Assembly: GCF_004348685.1 (NCBI RefSeq)
Contig: NZ_SMKO01000066.1
Location: 1-44,875, forward strand
Origin: Nonomuraea deserti
GTDB taxonomy: Bacteria > Actinomycetota > Actinomycetes > Streptosporangiales > Streptosporangiaceae
DNA length: 44,875 nt
Direction of reading: 5' to 3'
Shown: piece by piece, positions 14,701-23,921 of the stretch
Position numbering within the stretch: position 1 is the stretch's first letter
How the letters are laid out: the number at the start of each line of letters is the position of its first letter
Notes under the pieces: generated by a model
Seen by the model: the letters and a program-made list of their open reading frames with translations, nothing else
Told to the model about the DNA's origin: nothing
Databases searched by the model: none
Position numbers and translations under genes: made by a program

Positions 14701-16050
14701 TCAGTCCGACGGGATGTCCCACGTCACGGTGCGCGTCAGCGCCCCGTGCGTGCGAAAGGACCGGGCCCATCCGAGGGTCTCGAAGCGCCCGTTCGCGTCG
14801 TCGGGCTTGTCCGTCGCGATGTCGTGGGCTCCCTTGTTGAAGTTGTACCGGTCCTCGGCGTGGACGGTGATCTCCATCGTCGCCCGCCCGCCCTCGACCC
14901 GGACGTCGGCCGAGCCCCACTGGGTGTAGCTGCCGAGCGTCTTCTGCCAGTTCTCCGTGTCGGAGTTTCCGGACGACAACCCGCCCGTCATCCGGAAGTG
15001 GCTCTGGCCACTTTCCTTGTGGAGCCGCATGGCCTCGGACTTGGCGTCTTCGACCGCGTAGTCGACGGAATCCCGGATATCGCGGTCCTCTTTGTACGCA
15101 CGCTCGAAGTCGACTTCGAAATCCTCACCCGACCCGTTCAGGTAGTGCTCGTAAACGGCGAGGCCGTCCTTGAGGTCCTCCCGTTTCAACTCGCCGCCGC
15201 GTAGCATCGCCCGCCATTTGAACCAGCTCTTGTAGTCGTCAAGAGTCGGCTTCTCATCGGGGTCGTAGGGGAAGTCGTGGTCGTAGCCGACGGTCGGCTC
15301 CCCCCGGCCGATGTGGTATTTCCCGTTCTTGTCATCACCTTTCGGCTGGTGGACGGGGGACGGGGAGTGGCTATTGGGCGCCTCTTCCAGCAGCGTGGTC
15401 GCGGCTCCAGCGGTCGCCAGCGCGGTCGTACGCCCGAAAGCCGTCGCGAGACGTGAGCCCTTCGCCGGGGCGGCGAACTTCGGCGCCTTGGCGCCGAGCA
15501 TCCGGCGCACCCGCGTCTCCACGCCGCGGATCAGCTTCTGCCCGAAATACCGCGCGAACCTGTGCCGCAGCGTCGCCAGCGCCTTCCTGGCGAAAGCCCG
15601 CAGCCTCATGAGCGATCCCCGCGCCTTGAGGGCGGCGAAACCGCCACTGACCGCCGCCGAAGCGGCCGCCCACAGCAGGACGATCAGCGCGTACATCGCC
15701 AGCAACTTGAGGACGATCTTGACGGTCTCGACGACCTTCGCGTACAGGTCGTGGCCGTCGGCCAGCGCGTGCAGGGAGGTCGCGAGGCTCTGCAGGTGCC
15801 CCTTCTGCTCTCCGTCACCGTGATAGTCGGCCCAGAATGTGTTGAGCTCGTCGATGTGGTCGCCGGAGTTGTTCTGGGAGGCGTACGTGACGACACCGTG
15901 GGCGCTGGGATTGACGCCGTCCGCCAGGTTGGTGGCGCAGGACCGATAGACGGCTCCGCACGCACGGAGATGATCCTCGTCCTCTGACGGCCATTCCACC
16001 CCGAGCATGGAGAACGGGGTCTGCAGCGCTGCCGGAAGGACGACCGCCAT
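14701..16050 (-). CDS. CpnT-like N-terminal domain protein with toxin-like tail
   Basis: The 449-residue product has an N-terminal helical domain (residues about 1-100, with LGVEWPSEDEDHLRACGAVY) like the WXG100-related N-terminus of CpnT-type proteins, used for type VII-like export. A hydrophobic stretch (about 115-140, IVLKLLAMYALIVLLWAAAS), a basic region, a charged linker and a C-terminal domain (about 330-449) with SHFRMTGGLSSGNSDTENW, HAEDRYNFNKGAHDI and NGRFETLGWARSF follow. Modular N-domain/linker/variable tail is the layout of polymorphic toxins. The tail family is not named; the DRYNF stretch recalls the D-x-Y-D-F of colicin M-type lipid II phosphatases, but with Asn for Asp. No immunity gene is recognised. 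The next frame downstream is the crystallin-like remnant. Confidence 0.65.
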   Translation of the reverse strand: MAVVLPAALQTPFSMLGVEWPSEDEDHLRACGAVYRSCATNLADGVNPSAHGVVTYASQNNSGDHIDELNTFWADYHGDGEQKGHLQSLATSLHALADGHDLYAKVVETVKIVLKLLAMYALIVLLWAAASAAVSGGFAALKARGSLMRLRAFARKALATLRHRFARYFGQKLIRGVETRVRRMLGAKAPKFAAPAKGSRLATAFGRTTALATAGAATTLLEEAPNSHSPSPVHQPKGDDKNGKYHIGRGEPTVGYDHDFPYDPDEKPTLDDYKSWFKWRAMLRGGELKREDLKDGLAVYEHYLNGSGEDFEVDFERAYKEDRDIRDSVDYAVEDAKSEAMRLHKESGQSHFRMTGGLSSGNSDTENWQKTLGSYTQWGSADVRVEGGRATMEITVHAEDRYNFNKGAHDIATDKPDDANGRFETLGWARSFRTHGALTRTVTWDIPSD

Positions 16051-16263
16051 CAGTCAGCCTCGAAGGGGGGCACGCCCCCGCGGCTCACCGCCGAGGTCCC
16101 AGGACGACATGGGCCTCACTGTCCCGCTCCCACTCACGACGCAGCGTTATAAACGGTGCCACTTTACTACAACTTGACCCTCAGGGGCCTGTTCGTGACC
16201 GCTGGTGAGGACCACGTCGACCATACGGGGGCAGAGCGGCATACGCTCCTGGTCGCGACTACA

Positions 16264-16872
16264 GTGGCCGGCGTGCCATACGCCGGATCCCAAGGTCGCG
16301 TCATCTTCCTCAACGGGACATCGAGCGCCGGCAAGACCACTCTGGCCCGGGCCATCCAGGACGAGAGCGACATCCCCTTCGTCTACTGGGGAATCGACAC
16401 CCTGTTCAGCCTCGTCCCGCCGAACTGGGGCGGCGGACGCGACGGCCCGCTCAGCAGATCCGGCTTCTGGTACGACCGCACCACTCAGGACGAGGACGGC
16501 CGTCCCCACGTGGTCGTCCGCTACGGCCCGGTCGGCCGCCGCATGATCCGTTCGGCCTGTGCTGCCGCGGCGTCCTTCGCCCGCGGCGGCGACAGCGTCG
16601 TCATCGACGAGATGCTGCTGACCCCAGATTTGCTGCCCGTGTGGATGAAGGCGCTGGCGGGCCTCGATGTCCTGCTCGTGGGCGTGATGTGTCCGCTGGC
16701 GATCGCCGAGCAACGGGAAGCAGGACGCCGCAACCCGCCCGGTCTGGCACGCGGGCACTTCCGGACGGTCCACGACCACGGCGTCGCCTATGACATGACG
16801 GTGGACACCAGCACGGGAACACCCGCAGACCTGGCCAAGGCCGTCCTGCTGCGTCAGCCGGGCAGGCGGTGA
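16264..16872 (+). CDS. Chloramphenicol phosphotransferase-like kinase
   Basis: A P-loop protein of about 202 residues. GRVIFLNGTSSAGKTTLARA is the Walker A region and GDSVVIDEMLL the conserved acidic segment. WGIDTLFSLVPPNWGG and then VMCPLAIAEQREAGRRNPPG are typical of the CPT family (PF07931), which phosphorylates small-molecule hydroxyl groups such as that of chloramphenicol. The start is uncertain: GTG 16264 or 16273 fits the family N-terminus, while GTG 16156 would add 36 residues without homology. Drug resistance is possible but the natural substrate is not known. It stands alone between divergent and unrelated genes; 16051-16263 holds only a possible promoter (GTTATAAAC). Confidence 0.82.
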   Translation: MAGVPYAGSQGRVIFLNGTSSAGKTTLARAIQDESDIPFVYWGIDTLFSLVPPNWGGGRDGPLSRSGFWYDRTTQDEDGRPHVVVRYGPVGRRMIRSACAAAASFARGGDSVVIDEMLLTPDLLPVWMKALAGLDVLLVGVMCPLAIAEQREAGRRNPPGLARGHFRTVHDHGVAYDMTVDTSTGTPADLAKAVLLRQPGRR

Positions 16873-17116
16873 ACCCTGCGCGGCCGGACCCAGCAGGGGA
16901 AGGTCCATGACCGGCTGAGAGCCCGCCGGCTCCGGGGGTGATCGCCGAGGGGCGCCGGAATCCGTAGGACGCGGTTCCGGGAGCCCGTCGTTGCCGGTCC
17001 GGGACGCGGAACCCGGCGAACGGGCAGCCGTGGACGGCGTGATGGACCGTGAACAGGACTCGGGAGTTCGCCGAACAACCAGTGTTCCGACGTCACCGCC
17101 TGAAAGGCCGGCATGC

Positions 17117-17704
17117 ATGACAGCTTCCCTTCGAGATTCGGCGCCTCCCGAGGAGGGGACCGACGCCCAGGTAATAGAGGCGTCGTGGCGACATCCTGAT
17201 CGTTTCGGCGCCGTCTTCGATCGTTATTTCGTTTCCATCCACCGCTACGTGCAGCTGCGCTTGGGCGCGTCGGCCGCGGATGACCTCGCCGCGGAGACCT
17301 TCCTGCGCGCCTTCCGCAGCAGGGAACGTTTCGACCTCAGCTGCTCCAGCGCCCGCCCCTGGTTGTACGGCATCGCCTCCAACCTGGTCGCCGAGCACCG
17401 TCGCGGCGAGGCGCGCAGGTACCGGGCACTGGCCAGAAGCGGCGACACCGCGGAGATCGAAAGTCACGACGAGCGTGTGGCGCAGCGGGTCTCCGCGGCG
17501 GTCATGCAGCCGCGGCTGGCCGCCGGACTCGGCAGGCTCTCGGCCGGCGACAGGGACGTCCTGTTGCTGGTCGCCTGTGCCCAGCTCAGCTACGAGGAGG
17601 TGGCCGAAGCTCTCGGCATACCTCGGGGAACGGTGGGATCGCGTCTCAATCGTGCCCGCAAGAAGCTCCGCAAGATCATCGGTCCCGCCGGGGAGGCACT
17701 GTGA
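17117..17704 (+). CDS. ECF-family sigma factor
   Basis: A 195-residue sigma-70 protein from the ATG at 17117, with GAAAGG 9 nt upstream. Region 2 includes FGAVFDRYFVSIHRYVQLRL and DDLAAETFLRAFRSRERFD. Region 4 has LSAGDRDVLLLVACAQLSYE followed by EVAEALGIPRGTVGSRLNRA. It lacks the ECF41 tail. Its stop overlaps the start of the next gene, so the two are translationally coupled. In this gene pair the membrane protein is thought to act as the regulator of the sigma factor, although it is not a classic ZAS anti-sigma. The target regulon is unknown. Confidence 0.87.
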   Translation: MTASLRDSAPPEEGTDAQVIEASWRHPDRFGAVFDRYFVSIHRYVQLRLGASAADDLAAETFLRAFRSRERFDLSCSSARPWLYGIASNLVAEHRRGEARRYRALARSGDTAEIESHDERVAQRVSAAVMQPRLAAGLGRLSAGDRDVLLLVACAQLSYEEVAEALGIPRGTVGSRLNRARKKLRKIIGPAGEAL

Positions 17705-18807
17705 TGAACGAACTCGAAGCGATCAAGAGCCACCACGACAGCCTGCCCGGACCCGCGCCCGAGGTGAGCGCGCGCGCATGGGGCCTGCTGGTCGAAGAGG
17801 TCGAGGCCGAGCGGGCCGGGAGCGGCCACGGTCAGGCGGTGCGGCCACGTGGGCGGGTGCTTGGCGGTTTTCCCGGCGGCCGGCTGGCGCTGAGGGCGGG
17901 CGTGGCCGTGGGCCTCGCGGCTGCGGTGACCGCCGGACTGATCCTGGTGCGTGGCGGCCACGACTCCGCTTCGTTCGGTACGCCTCCCGCCAGCGCCGCC
18001 GAACTGCTCCGGAATGCGGCCTCGGTCGCGGCGCGGGAGGAGGTACGGCCCGGGCCGGGGCAGTTCGTCTACGTCGACCAGAAGGACGTCACGTTCGCCT
18101 CCGGCTCCGAGGGCGAGTACACCCAGGACGTACGCCGAGAGGTGTGGCTGCCGGCCGGGGATCCCGGCAGGGCTCTGACGCGCTCGACGTACGGGCAGGC
18201 GCACGTCATCAGCGGGCGTCCGGCGCACCGGCAACCCCCCGGGACGGTGGAGTACCGGCGCGCGGGGCAGTGCCACGAGCGCTCCCTGAGCCTGCCGTTC
18301 CAGGCCACCGATCTTCTCGCCGATCCTGATCGGGCTCTGGCGGAGATCCGCGAGGACGCGGAGGCGTTCGTCCGGTCGGACCAGCGCAGGCGAGGGGAGA
18401 CGGGCCTGGGCGAGGACGAGATCGACATGCGGGTCGAGAAGGTTGTCGCGAGCTCGTTGCTCGGGCTGGCGCAGGACCCGCTCACCTCCTCCGAGATCAG
18501 GGCCGCGGTCTTCCGCACGCTGTCGAAGCTGCCGACCGTGACCATCGTCCCGAACCTCACCGACCCCGCCGGACGACGCGGGGTGGGCGCCTCGCTCAAG
18601 CTGGAGAGCCCCGACGGCTGGGAACGCGGGGAGCTCATCTTCGAGCCGGCCACGTATCGGTTCCTCGGCTACCGGACCTGGATCGGGCGGCAGGAAGGCG
18701 GGCAGGTCAAGGAGGTTCCGGGCGCCAGCACGGCGGTGATGAGCGTGAAGGTCGTCGGCTCCATGCCGGAGGTTCCCCAGGACGCCGGCAAGCCGATGTT
18801 CTGCTGA
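17704..18807 (+). CDS. CU044_5270-family membrane protein, likely sigma regulator
   Basis: The 367-residue protein starts at ATG 17704, overlapping the sigma stop by one base (or GTG 17701). A cytoplasmic N-terminus (about 65 residues with EAIKSHHDSLPGPAPEVSAR) precedes one TM segment (ALRAGVAVGLAAAVTAGLIL) and a long extracytoplasmic domain with QFVYVDQKD and EVWLPAGDPGRALT, plus LEVERF-type strands such as YRFLGYRTWIG. This is the CU044_5270 layout seen next to many actinomycete ECF genes. It probably senses an envelope signal and controls the sigma factor. A single Cys is the last residue. Confidence 0.8.
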   Translation: MNELEAIKSHHDSLPGPAPEVSARAWGLLVEEVEAERAGSGHGQAVRPRGRVLGGFPGGRLALRAGVAVGLAAAVTAGLILVRGGHDSASFGTPPASAAELLRNAASVAAREEVRPGPGQFVYVDQKDVTFASGSEGEYTQDVRREVWLPAGDPGRALTRSTYGQAHVISGRPAHRQPPGTVEYRRAGQCHERSLSLPFQATDLLADPDRALAEIREDAEAFVRSDQRRRGETGLGEDEIDMRVEKVVASSLLGLAQDPLTSSEIRAAVFRTLSKLPTVTIVPNLTDPAGRRGVGASLKLESPDGWERGELIFEPATYRFLGYRTWIGRQEGGQVKEVPGASTAVMSVKVVGSMPEVPQDAGKPMFC

Positions 18808-18863
18808 CCGGGGTCGCGCTCGGGCAGGCGCTTCCCGTCCGGCTCGGCGGCCGCGTCGCACGT

Positions 18864-20270
18864 TCAGCTCACTCCTCCTCTCGCGGTACGCCGAGCCAGC
18901 AGGGCGACCCGGACGGCGCACGCCGTACCGATCGCGAGGAGGACGATGCCGGCGGTGACCACCCGCAGGAGACCCTCGGCGGAGGAGGGCGCCGCGAAGT
19001 AGACGCTCCCGAGCCCGGCGACGGCGGTCACCCCGGAGAGCATCGGGCCGGTGGCGTTCAGCGCCGAGATCGCTGACGCGAACCGCGCGTCCACCAGGGA
19101 GGTGATCTGCGCGATCAGCGGGCTGTACCCGGCGGCGTGGCCGGCTCCGGCGAGGAGCAGCAGCGGTATGGAGCCGAACGGGCTCCACTGGTCACGGTAG
19201 AGGAACACCAGCAGGGCCGACCCCGCCGCGAACATGATCGGTCCCGCTGTCGGCAGTGCGTTCTGCAGCCCCTGCGGGTAGCGGTTCCAGCTCAGGCTGA
19301 GCATGCCGAAGCCCAGGGCGTACGGGACGAACGCCAGTCCTGCCTGCAGCGGGGAGTAACCGAGCGCGGTCTGGAGGTGCAGGGTCAGGACGAGCAGGAA
19401 GACGGTGTAACACCCATTGATGATCCAGCAGGCTGCCAGCCCTGACTTGGTTCCGCCCGGCCGCAGCGCCGCGAGGTCCAGCAGCGGGTGCCGCGCTCCG
19501 GTCTCATAGCGGACGAACGCCGCCAGCAGCGCGGCGCCGCCCGCCAGCGAGATCCATGCCCACGTGGGCCAGCCGTGGTCCTGGCCGAAGATGAGCGGGA
19601 CGGTGAGCGCCGTCATGGCGACGGTCAGGAGGGCCACCCCGGCCGGGTCGAGGCGTACCTGCCGGTGGTCCGTGCGGGAGTTCGGCAGGACGCGCGGGCC
19701 GACCAGCAACAAGATCACGCCGATCGGGATGTTGATCAGGAAGATGGGCCGCCAGGAGAGGCCGAGCAGGTCAGCGCCGGCGACCAGCCCGCCGATGACC
19801 TGCCCCAGCGCGACCCCCAGGGCGAGCACCATGCTGTAGACGCCGATCGCCCTGCGGCGTGCTGCTCCCTCCCAGTGCATGTGGATGAGCGAGAAGATCT
19901 GCGGCATGAGCAGCGACGCCCCCATGGCCTGGGCGATGCGGGCGAGCACCAGAACGGTCGCGTCGGGGGCCAGCCCGCACAGCAACGACGCGCCCGTGAA
20001 CCAGCCGAGCCCCACCAGGAACGCACGCCTGTGCCCGATGACGTCGCCGATCCGCGCGCACGTGACCAGCAGGACACCGGTGGCCAGCAGGTAACCCGAC
20101 ACGATCAGCTGGATCTCGGCGTCGGTGGCGTGCAGGCCCTCGCGAACGGTCACCGCCCCTACGGACACGATCGACCCGTCCATGGACGCCATGGCTTGCC
20201 CGGTGAGCAGTACGGCCAGCATCCGGCCCCGGCGGGCAGCCGTCACCGGCGGAGGAGCAAGAGTGGTCAT
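18864..20270 (-). CDS. MFS drug transporter, 14-TM DHA2 type
   Basis: The 468-residue product begins MTTLAPPPVTAARRGRMLAV and contains the DHA2 (EmrB/QacA) landmarks: MASMDGSIVSVGAVTVREGL in TM1, SGYLLATGVLLVTCARIGDV with the loop GDVIGHRRAF, and FLINIPIGVILLLVGPRVLP. About 14 hydrophobic segments can be counted. It would export toxic compounds with proton uptake. It is divergent from an AraC-type regulator with 85 bp between starts, so that regulator probably controls it. The reading frame extends to 20537 but no homology lies upstream of the chosen ATG. Confidence 0.88.
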   Translation of the reverse strand: MTTLAPPPVTAARRGRMLAVLLTGQAMASMDGSIVSVGAVTVREGLHATDAEIQLIVSGYLLATGVLLVTCARIGDVIGHRRAFLVGLGWFTGASLLCGLAPDATVLVLARIAQAMGASLLMPQIFSLIHMHWEGAARRRAIGVYSMVLALGVALGQVIGGLVAGADLLGLSWRPIFLINIPIGVILLLVGPRVLPNSRTDHRQVRLDPAGVALLTVAMTALTVPLIFGQDHGWPTWAWISLAGGAALLAAFVRYETGARHPLLDLAALRPGGTKSGLAACWIINGCYTVFLLVLTLHLQTALGYSPLQAGLAFVPYALGFGMLSLSWNRYPQGLQNALPTAGPIMFAAGSALLVFLYRDQWSPFGSIPLLLLAGAGHAAGYSPLIAQITSLVDARFASAISALNATGPMLSGVTAVAGLGSVYFAAPSSAEGLLRVVTAGIVLLAIGTACAVRVALLARRTARGGVS

Positions 20271-20355
20271 GCGTTCAGCATCGGCCGTCCCGTGCCGCCC
20301 CGTCTTGAACGAATATGCGGGCGGCATTGTCGGTGGCGATGCGTAGGGTTGTCCG

Positions 20356-21141
20356 GTGCGTACGGCGAAAAGGCTGATCGAAAGCCCACACTTCGTGATC
20401 CACGCAGTCGAGTGCGCGGACGACCACGCCGGCTGGTCGGCTCCCGAGACGTCACCCGCCGCCCAGATCGTGCTCGTCCGGCGGGGCCGGTTCCGGCTCG
20501 ATTCGCAGGGCCGGCAGATGACGGTCGAACCCACCACCGGCTATCTGCACCGTCCGGGGCAGGAGATACGCTTCGCCCACCCGGCAGGGGGAGACGTGTG
20601 CACCTCGATCACGTTCACCGGTGACGTGCTGACGGCCGGGCTCGATGCCGTCCGCTCTCCCGCGGTCCGCGTTGACGCGCGGCTCGAACTGGCCCACCAC
20701 CTGCTGCTGCGCGCCGGCGCGGACCCTGGCTTCGCCGCCGTCGAGGCCGTCCTCGACCTCCTGCTGCCGGCGCTCCTTGAGCAGCCCCAGGATGTGTCCC
20801 CGCCGGGACGGCGCGAGCTGGCGGATCGTGCTCGGGAGGCGATCGTCGCCGACGAGCCGGGCTGCGCCGACCTGACATCCCTGGCCCACCGGCTGCGGAC
20901 CTCCCCGTCTCACCTGAGCCACACCTTCCGCCATCACGTGGGCATGCCGTTGAGCCGTTACCGCAATCGCGTACGCGTGAGCCGCGCGCTGACGTGCCTG
21001 GACCAGGGCGAGACGGACCTCGCGGCGCTCGCGGTCAGCCTCGGCTTCAGCGACCAGGCCCACTTGACTCGCGTCATGCGCGACGAGCTGGGCCACACCC
21101 CCGGCCGGGTCCGTACGCTCCTCGCCTCCGGAGCCGGCTGA
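20356..21141 (+). CDS. AraC-family transcriptional regulator
   Basis: A 261-residue protein starting with GTG (20356). The N-terminal ligand-binding part has AAQIVLVRRGRFRLDSQGRQ and the C-terminal third has two HTH motifs: DLTSLAHRLRTSPSHLSHTF and DLAALAVSLGFSDQAHLTRV, ending RDELGHTPGRVRTLL. This is the cupin-AraC architecture. Its divergent neighbour is a DHA2 drug exporter, so it is probably a drug-responsive activator of that gene. The 85-bp intergenic space must hold both promoters; no clear palindrome was seen. Confidence 0.87.
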   Translation: MRTAKRLIESPHFVIHAVECADDHAGWSAPETSPAAQIVLVRRGRFRLDSQGRQMTVEPTTGYLHRPGQEIRFAHPAGGDVCTSITFTGDVLTAGLDAVRSPAVRVDARLELAHHLLLRAGADPGFAAVEAVLDLLLPALLEQPQDVSPPGRRELADRAREAIVADEPGCADLTSLAHRLRTSPSHLSHTFRHHVGMPLSRYRNRVRVSRALTCLDQGETDLAALAVSLGFSDQAHLTRVMRDELGHTPGRVRTLLASGAG

Positions 21142-21276
21142 CCGGCCCTGACCGGCCGCTTCTTCCCGGCAGCGGTTGCCTCGGCGCGGTTGTCACCGGA
21201 ATGGCGACGAGCGCCGCGGCCCCTGCCCTCCCTCACGGTAATGTCCTGATCTTCGCGTCTTTTCCTCGGAGGAGTC

Positions 21277-22221
21277 ATGTCCCGTCCCAAGCTTCCCCGG
21301 CCGGCGCCCGGCGACGTGCTGCTGGTCTGCACGTGTTACGAGGACGGCAAGGCCCTGTACGGCCGGTTGCTCAACGAGATCGGGGGACACCAGGAAGGCG
21401 ACGTGCTCGTTCTCGAGGACAGCGGGGTGCGGCTCCGCACGGTCGAGGACCCTGGATGGGACTACCTGCACGGCGGTAACGTCCCGGCGCTCGTCCCGGA
21501 CGGCGGCCCCGTCCCGCCGGTCGCCGTCCTGGTGGACATTCCGGTGGTGTACGGCGGAGACGGGCCACTGCTGGTGGACCTGGCGGCGACACCCGGGCGC
21601 GGGGTGCGGGTCCAGCAGGACCGGCTCAGCGAGATCCTGGCGGCCCTGCTGGCCGGCGCGCTCGCGTTCGACGACCTGGTACGCGGCATGGACCGCTACG
21701 GCATGTACCTGGGGGACGGCGGCCGGCCGGCCTTCCCCGTGCCGGCGGCGCCGCCGCGCCGGTCCTTCCCGGCGCTGCCCTCCACCGCCTCGGCCCTGCT
21801 GGTCCGTACCTCGTTCGACGACGAGGACGGCTGGCGCGCCCTGCTGGACGAGCTCGGCGGGGCCGACGGGGACGGCCTGCTCGGCGCTGACCTGGACGAG
21901 GACGAGCTCGACGAGGAGGACGCCCCGTTGGAGGCGCTGGTCGTCGACGACCGGGCCTTCGAGGGCCTCCAGCCGGGTGAGGTCCCGGCGCTGGTGCCGC
22001 CCGAGGAGCACACCACGCTGGTCGCGCTCGCCGACGCCCGGACCTTCGCCGAGCCCGGCCGGCCGCTGACGGTCGTCGACCTGTACGACACCCCAGGGCA
22101 ACCCGCCGTCCTTCCCTGCCGCATGGTGGGGTCGCTGGCGTGCAACCTGGAGATCGCCAACATGGACTTCCACGAGTTCGTCGCCGAGGAGGGCGTGGAA
22201 CCGTGGTGGGACCGCTCCTGA
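21277..22221 (+). CDS. Tandem DUF6924 protein
   Basis: A 314-residue cytoplasmic protein with an excellent ribosome-binding site (GGAGGAG) before the ATG. Two related halves are visible. Half 1 has VLLVCTCYEDGKALYGRLLN (about 14-33) and VPALVPDGG; half 2 has ALLVRTSFDDEDGWRALLDE (about 171-190), DDRAFEGLQPGEVPALVP and the family end NLEIANMDFHEF. This is a duplication of the DUF6924 domain, with the first copy more diverged. A very acidic loop (DLDEDELDEEDA) lies in the second half. No catalytic residues are known for the family. Function unknown. No clear operon partner. The following 22222-22351 holds nothing recognised. Confidence 0.75.
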   Translation: MSRPKLPRPAPGDVLLVCTCYEDGKALYGRLLNEIGGHQEGDVLVLEDSGVRLRTVEDPGWDYLHGGNVPALVPDGGPVPPVAVLVDIPVVYGGDGPLLVDLAATPGRGVRVQQDRLSEILAALLAGALAFDDLVRGMDRYGMYLGDGGRPAFPVPAAPPRRSFPALPSTASALLVRTSFDDEDGWRALLDELGGADGDGLLGADLDEDELDEEDAPLEALVVDDRAFEGLQPGEVPALVPPEEHTTLVALADARTFAEPGRPLTVVDLYDTPGQPAVLPCRMVGSLACNLEIANMDFHEFVAEEGVEPWWDRS

Positions 22222-22351
22222 CCGGACTCGCCGGTTCGCGTGTCGTGGAGCGCCCGATACGGCCCGGCCGCGCGCGCCTTCGTCAGCAGTCGGCTTCTGG
22301 GCCAGGGCCTCGCGCTGAGCGGTTCGGGCGACTCGCGTGCGGCCGGGTTCA

Positions 22352-23251
22352 CTAGCCGATGAGGGCCTCGGTGATCTGGCGGGTGGTCTGCGCGGCGATC
22401 CTCGGGTTGACGGCGGCATAGGAGGTGTAGGCGTTCAGGCCGGTGGTGAGGGCCCAGCCGCGGCCCCGGGCCCAGGTGGCGTCGTCCACGCCGAGCGCGG
22501 CACGGAAGGCGGCCCGGCTGCCGGCCGACATCAGGGTGTAGGCGATGGTGAGGTCGCAGGCCGGATCGCCGATGCCGAGCCCGCCGAAGTCGATGACGGC
22601 GTTGAGGCGGCCGCCGAGGGTCAGCAGGTTGCCGGTGTGGAAGTCGCCGTGGAACCAGACCGGCGGGCGATCCCACGCGGGGGCGTCCAGGGCGGTGTCC
22701 CACAGATCGGTCATGGCGGTGGCGTCGAACACGTCGCCGACCTCCGCGATGTCGGCCCGCGTCGCTTGATCGCGGCTCTTCAACGACTGGCCGGTGAGGT
22801 CGTCGCGGGTCTCCGGGGTCGGTACGTCATCGGGCCTGTACTGCTGCAGCGCGGCCAGGAACTCCGCCAGCTGGACGGCCGCAGCGGACGAGTGGGCCAG
22901 GGCCTCGACGGTCGCCACCTCGCCCTCCAGCCAGCGGGACACCGCCCACCGCCACGGGTAGCCGAAGTCGGGCTCACCCACTCCGACCGGCACCGGGATG
23001 GCCAGGGGCAGGTGCGGGGCGAGCCGGGGCAGCCACTCGTATTCCTTGGCGGCCTGCCCGATGGCGCCGGCGTGGCGGGGGAGCCGGACGGACAGCTGCT
23101 CGCCCAGCCGGTAGATCACGTGGTCGGAGCCGGCCGGGTCGAGCAGTTTCAGCGGCAGCTCGGCCCACTGCGGGAACTGCGTGTCGACCAGCCTTCTGGC
23201 CAGTGCGGCAGTGATCGTGGGGCGGGTGTCGGGGATGCCCGAGGTCGCCAA
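22352..23251 (-). CDS. Aminoglycoside phosphotransferase-fold kinase
   Basis: The 299-residue product has a kinase-like fold with GSDHVIYRLGEQLSVRLPR (nucleotide-binding lobe), the catalytic loop VWFHGDFHTGNLL with Asp and Asn, and the metal-binding VIDFGGLGIGDPACDL. These are APH-family motifs; the real substrate could be an antibiotic or a metabolite. The start is TTG at 23251, because the Shine-Dalgarno AGGAG (23258-23262) directly abuts the other TTG at 23257, leaving no spacing there. Near-identical families occur widely in actinomycetes next to unrelated genes. No operon partner is seen. Confidence 0.85.
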   Translation of the reverse strand: MATSGIPDTRPTITAALARRLVDTQFPQWAELPLKLLDPAGSDHVIYRLGEQLSVRLPRHAGAIGQAAKEYEWLPRLAPHLPLAIPVPVGVGEPDFGYPWRWAVSRWLEGEVATVEALAHSSAAAVQLAEFLAALQQYRPDDVPTPETRDDLTGQSLKSRDQATRADIAEVGDVFDATAMTDLWDTALDAPAWDRPPVWFHGDFHTGNLLTLGGRLNAVIDFGGLGIGDPACDLTIAYTLMSAGSRAAFRAALGVDDATWARGRGWALTTGLNAYTSYAAVNPRIAAQTTRQITEALIG

Positions 23252-23401
23252 GAGCAACTCCTGTGATCGGCCCGCTCCGTGCGGCGGGCGGCGGGACCAT
23301 CACAATGCACCGCGGGCCTGCCTGTCGATCGGATTTCCGCTCCCGCGCGACCGCTGCCGGGCCGCTGTTCGCGCGCTCCTGCTGGTCACCGATCATGAGG
23401 T

Positions 23402-23840
23402 ATGACCCGCGCCCTGTCGACGCCGCCCGTCATGGCCTCCGGCTCCCTCGCCGGCTCGCCCCAACCCGTGCTGCCCGCCGCCGGGGGGCTGGTGCTGCGT
23501 CCCTGGGAGAGGGCCGACGCGCCGGCGTTCCTCTCCGCGTACCAGGATGACGAGATCAGGCGCTGGCACACGCGCCGCCCCTCGACCGTGACCCAGGTCC
23601 GGGAGTGGTTCGACAGCCCGTGTCGGCGTGGCCTCCCTCGCCCTCGCGGCACTCACGGCCTGGGCCCTGGACGAGATCGGCTTCCACCGCCTGGAGCTGG
23701 ACCATTCGACGCGCAACACGGCCTCCTGCGGGGTGGCCACGAAGTGCGGCTATCTGCTGGAAGGCACCAAGCGGAGCGCCGCCGTGCATGACGACGGACG
23801 GCACGACATGCACCTGCACGCCCGCATCCGAGGGAGGTGA
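23402..23840 (+). pseudogene. RimJ/RimL-type GNAT, internal deletion
   Basis: The N-terminal piece (from 23402; GLVLRPWERADAPAFLSAYQ and DDEIRRWHTRRP) and the C-terminal piece (from about 23620; ASLALAALTAWALDEIGFHR, STRNTASCGVATKCGYLLEG) belong to one GNAT of about 190 residues, but they are in different frames and about 60 central residues are missing. The lost part holds the acetyl-CoA pyrophosphate loop (only GVA of it remains). It cannot work. It lies just upstream of the phosphorylation module. Confidence 0.75.
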
Positions 23841-23921
23841 GCGTGTCCGGTAGGCCGCTGCCGCATCCATTCGTTCGCCGACCTTGCCAAGACCGATAAT
23901 CCCGATAAGGATGAAAAGCCG

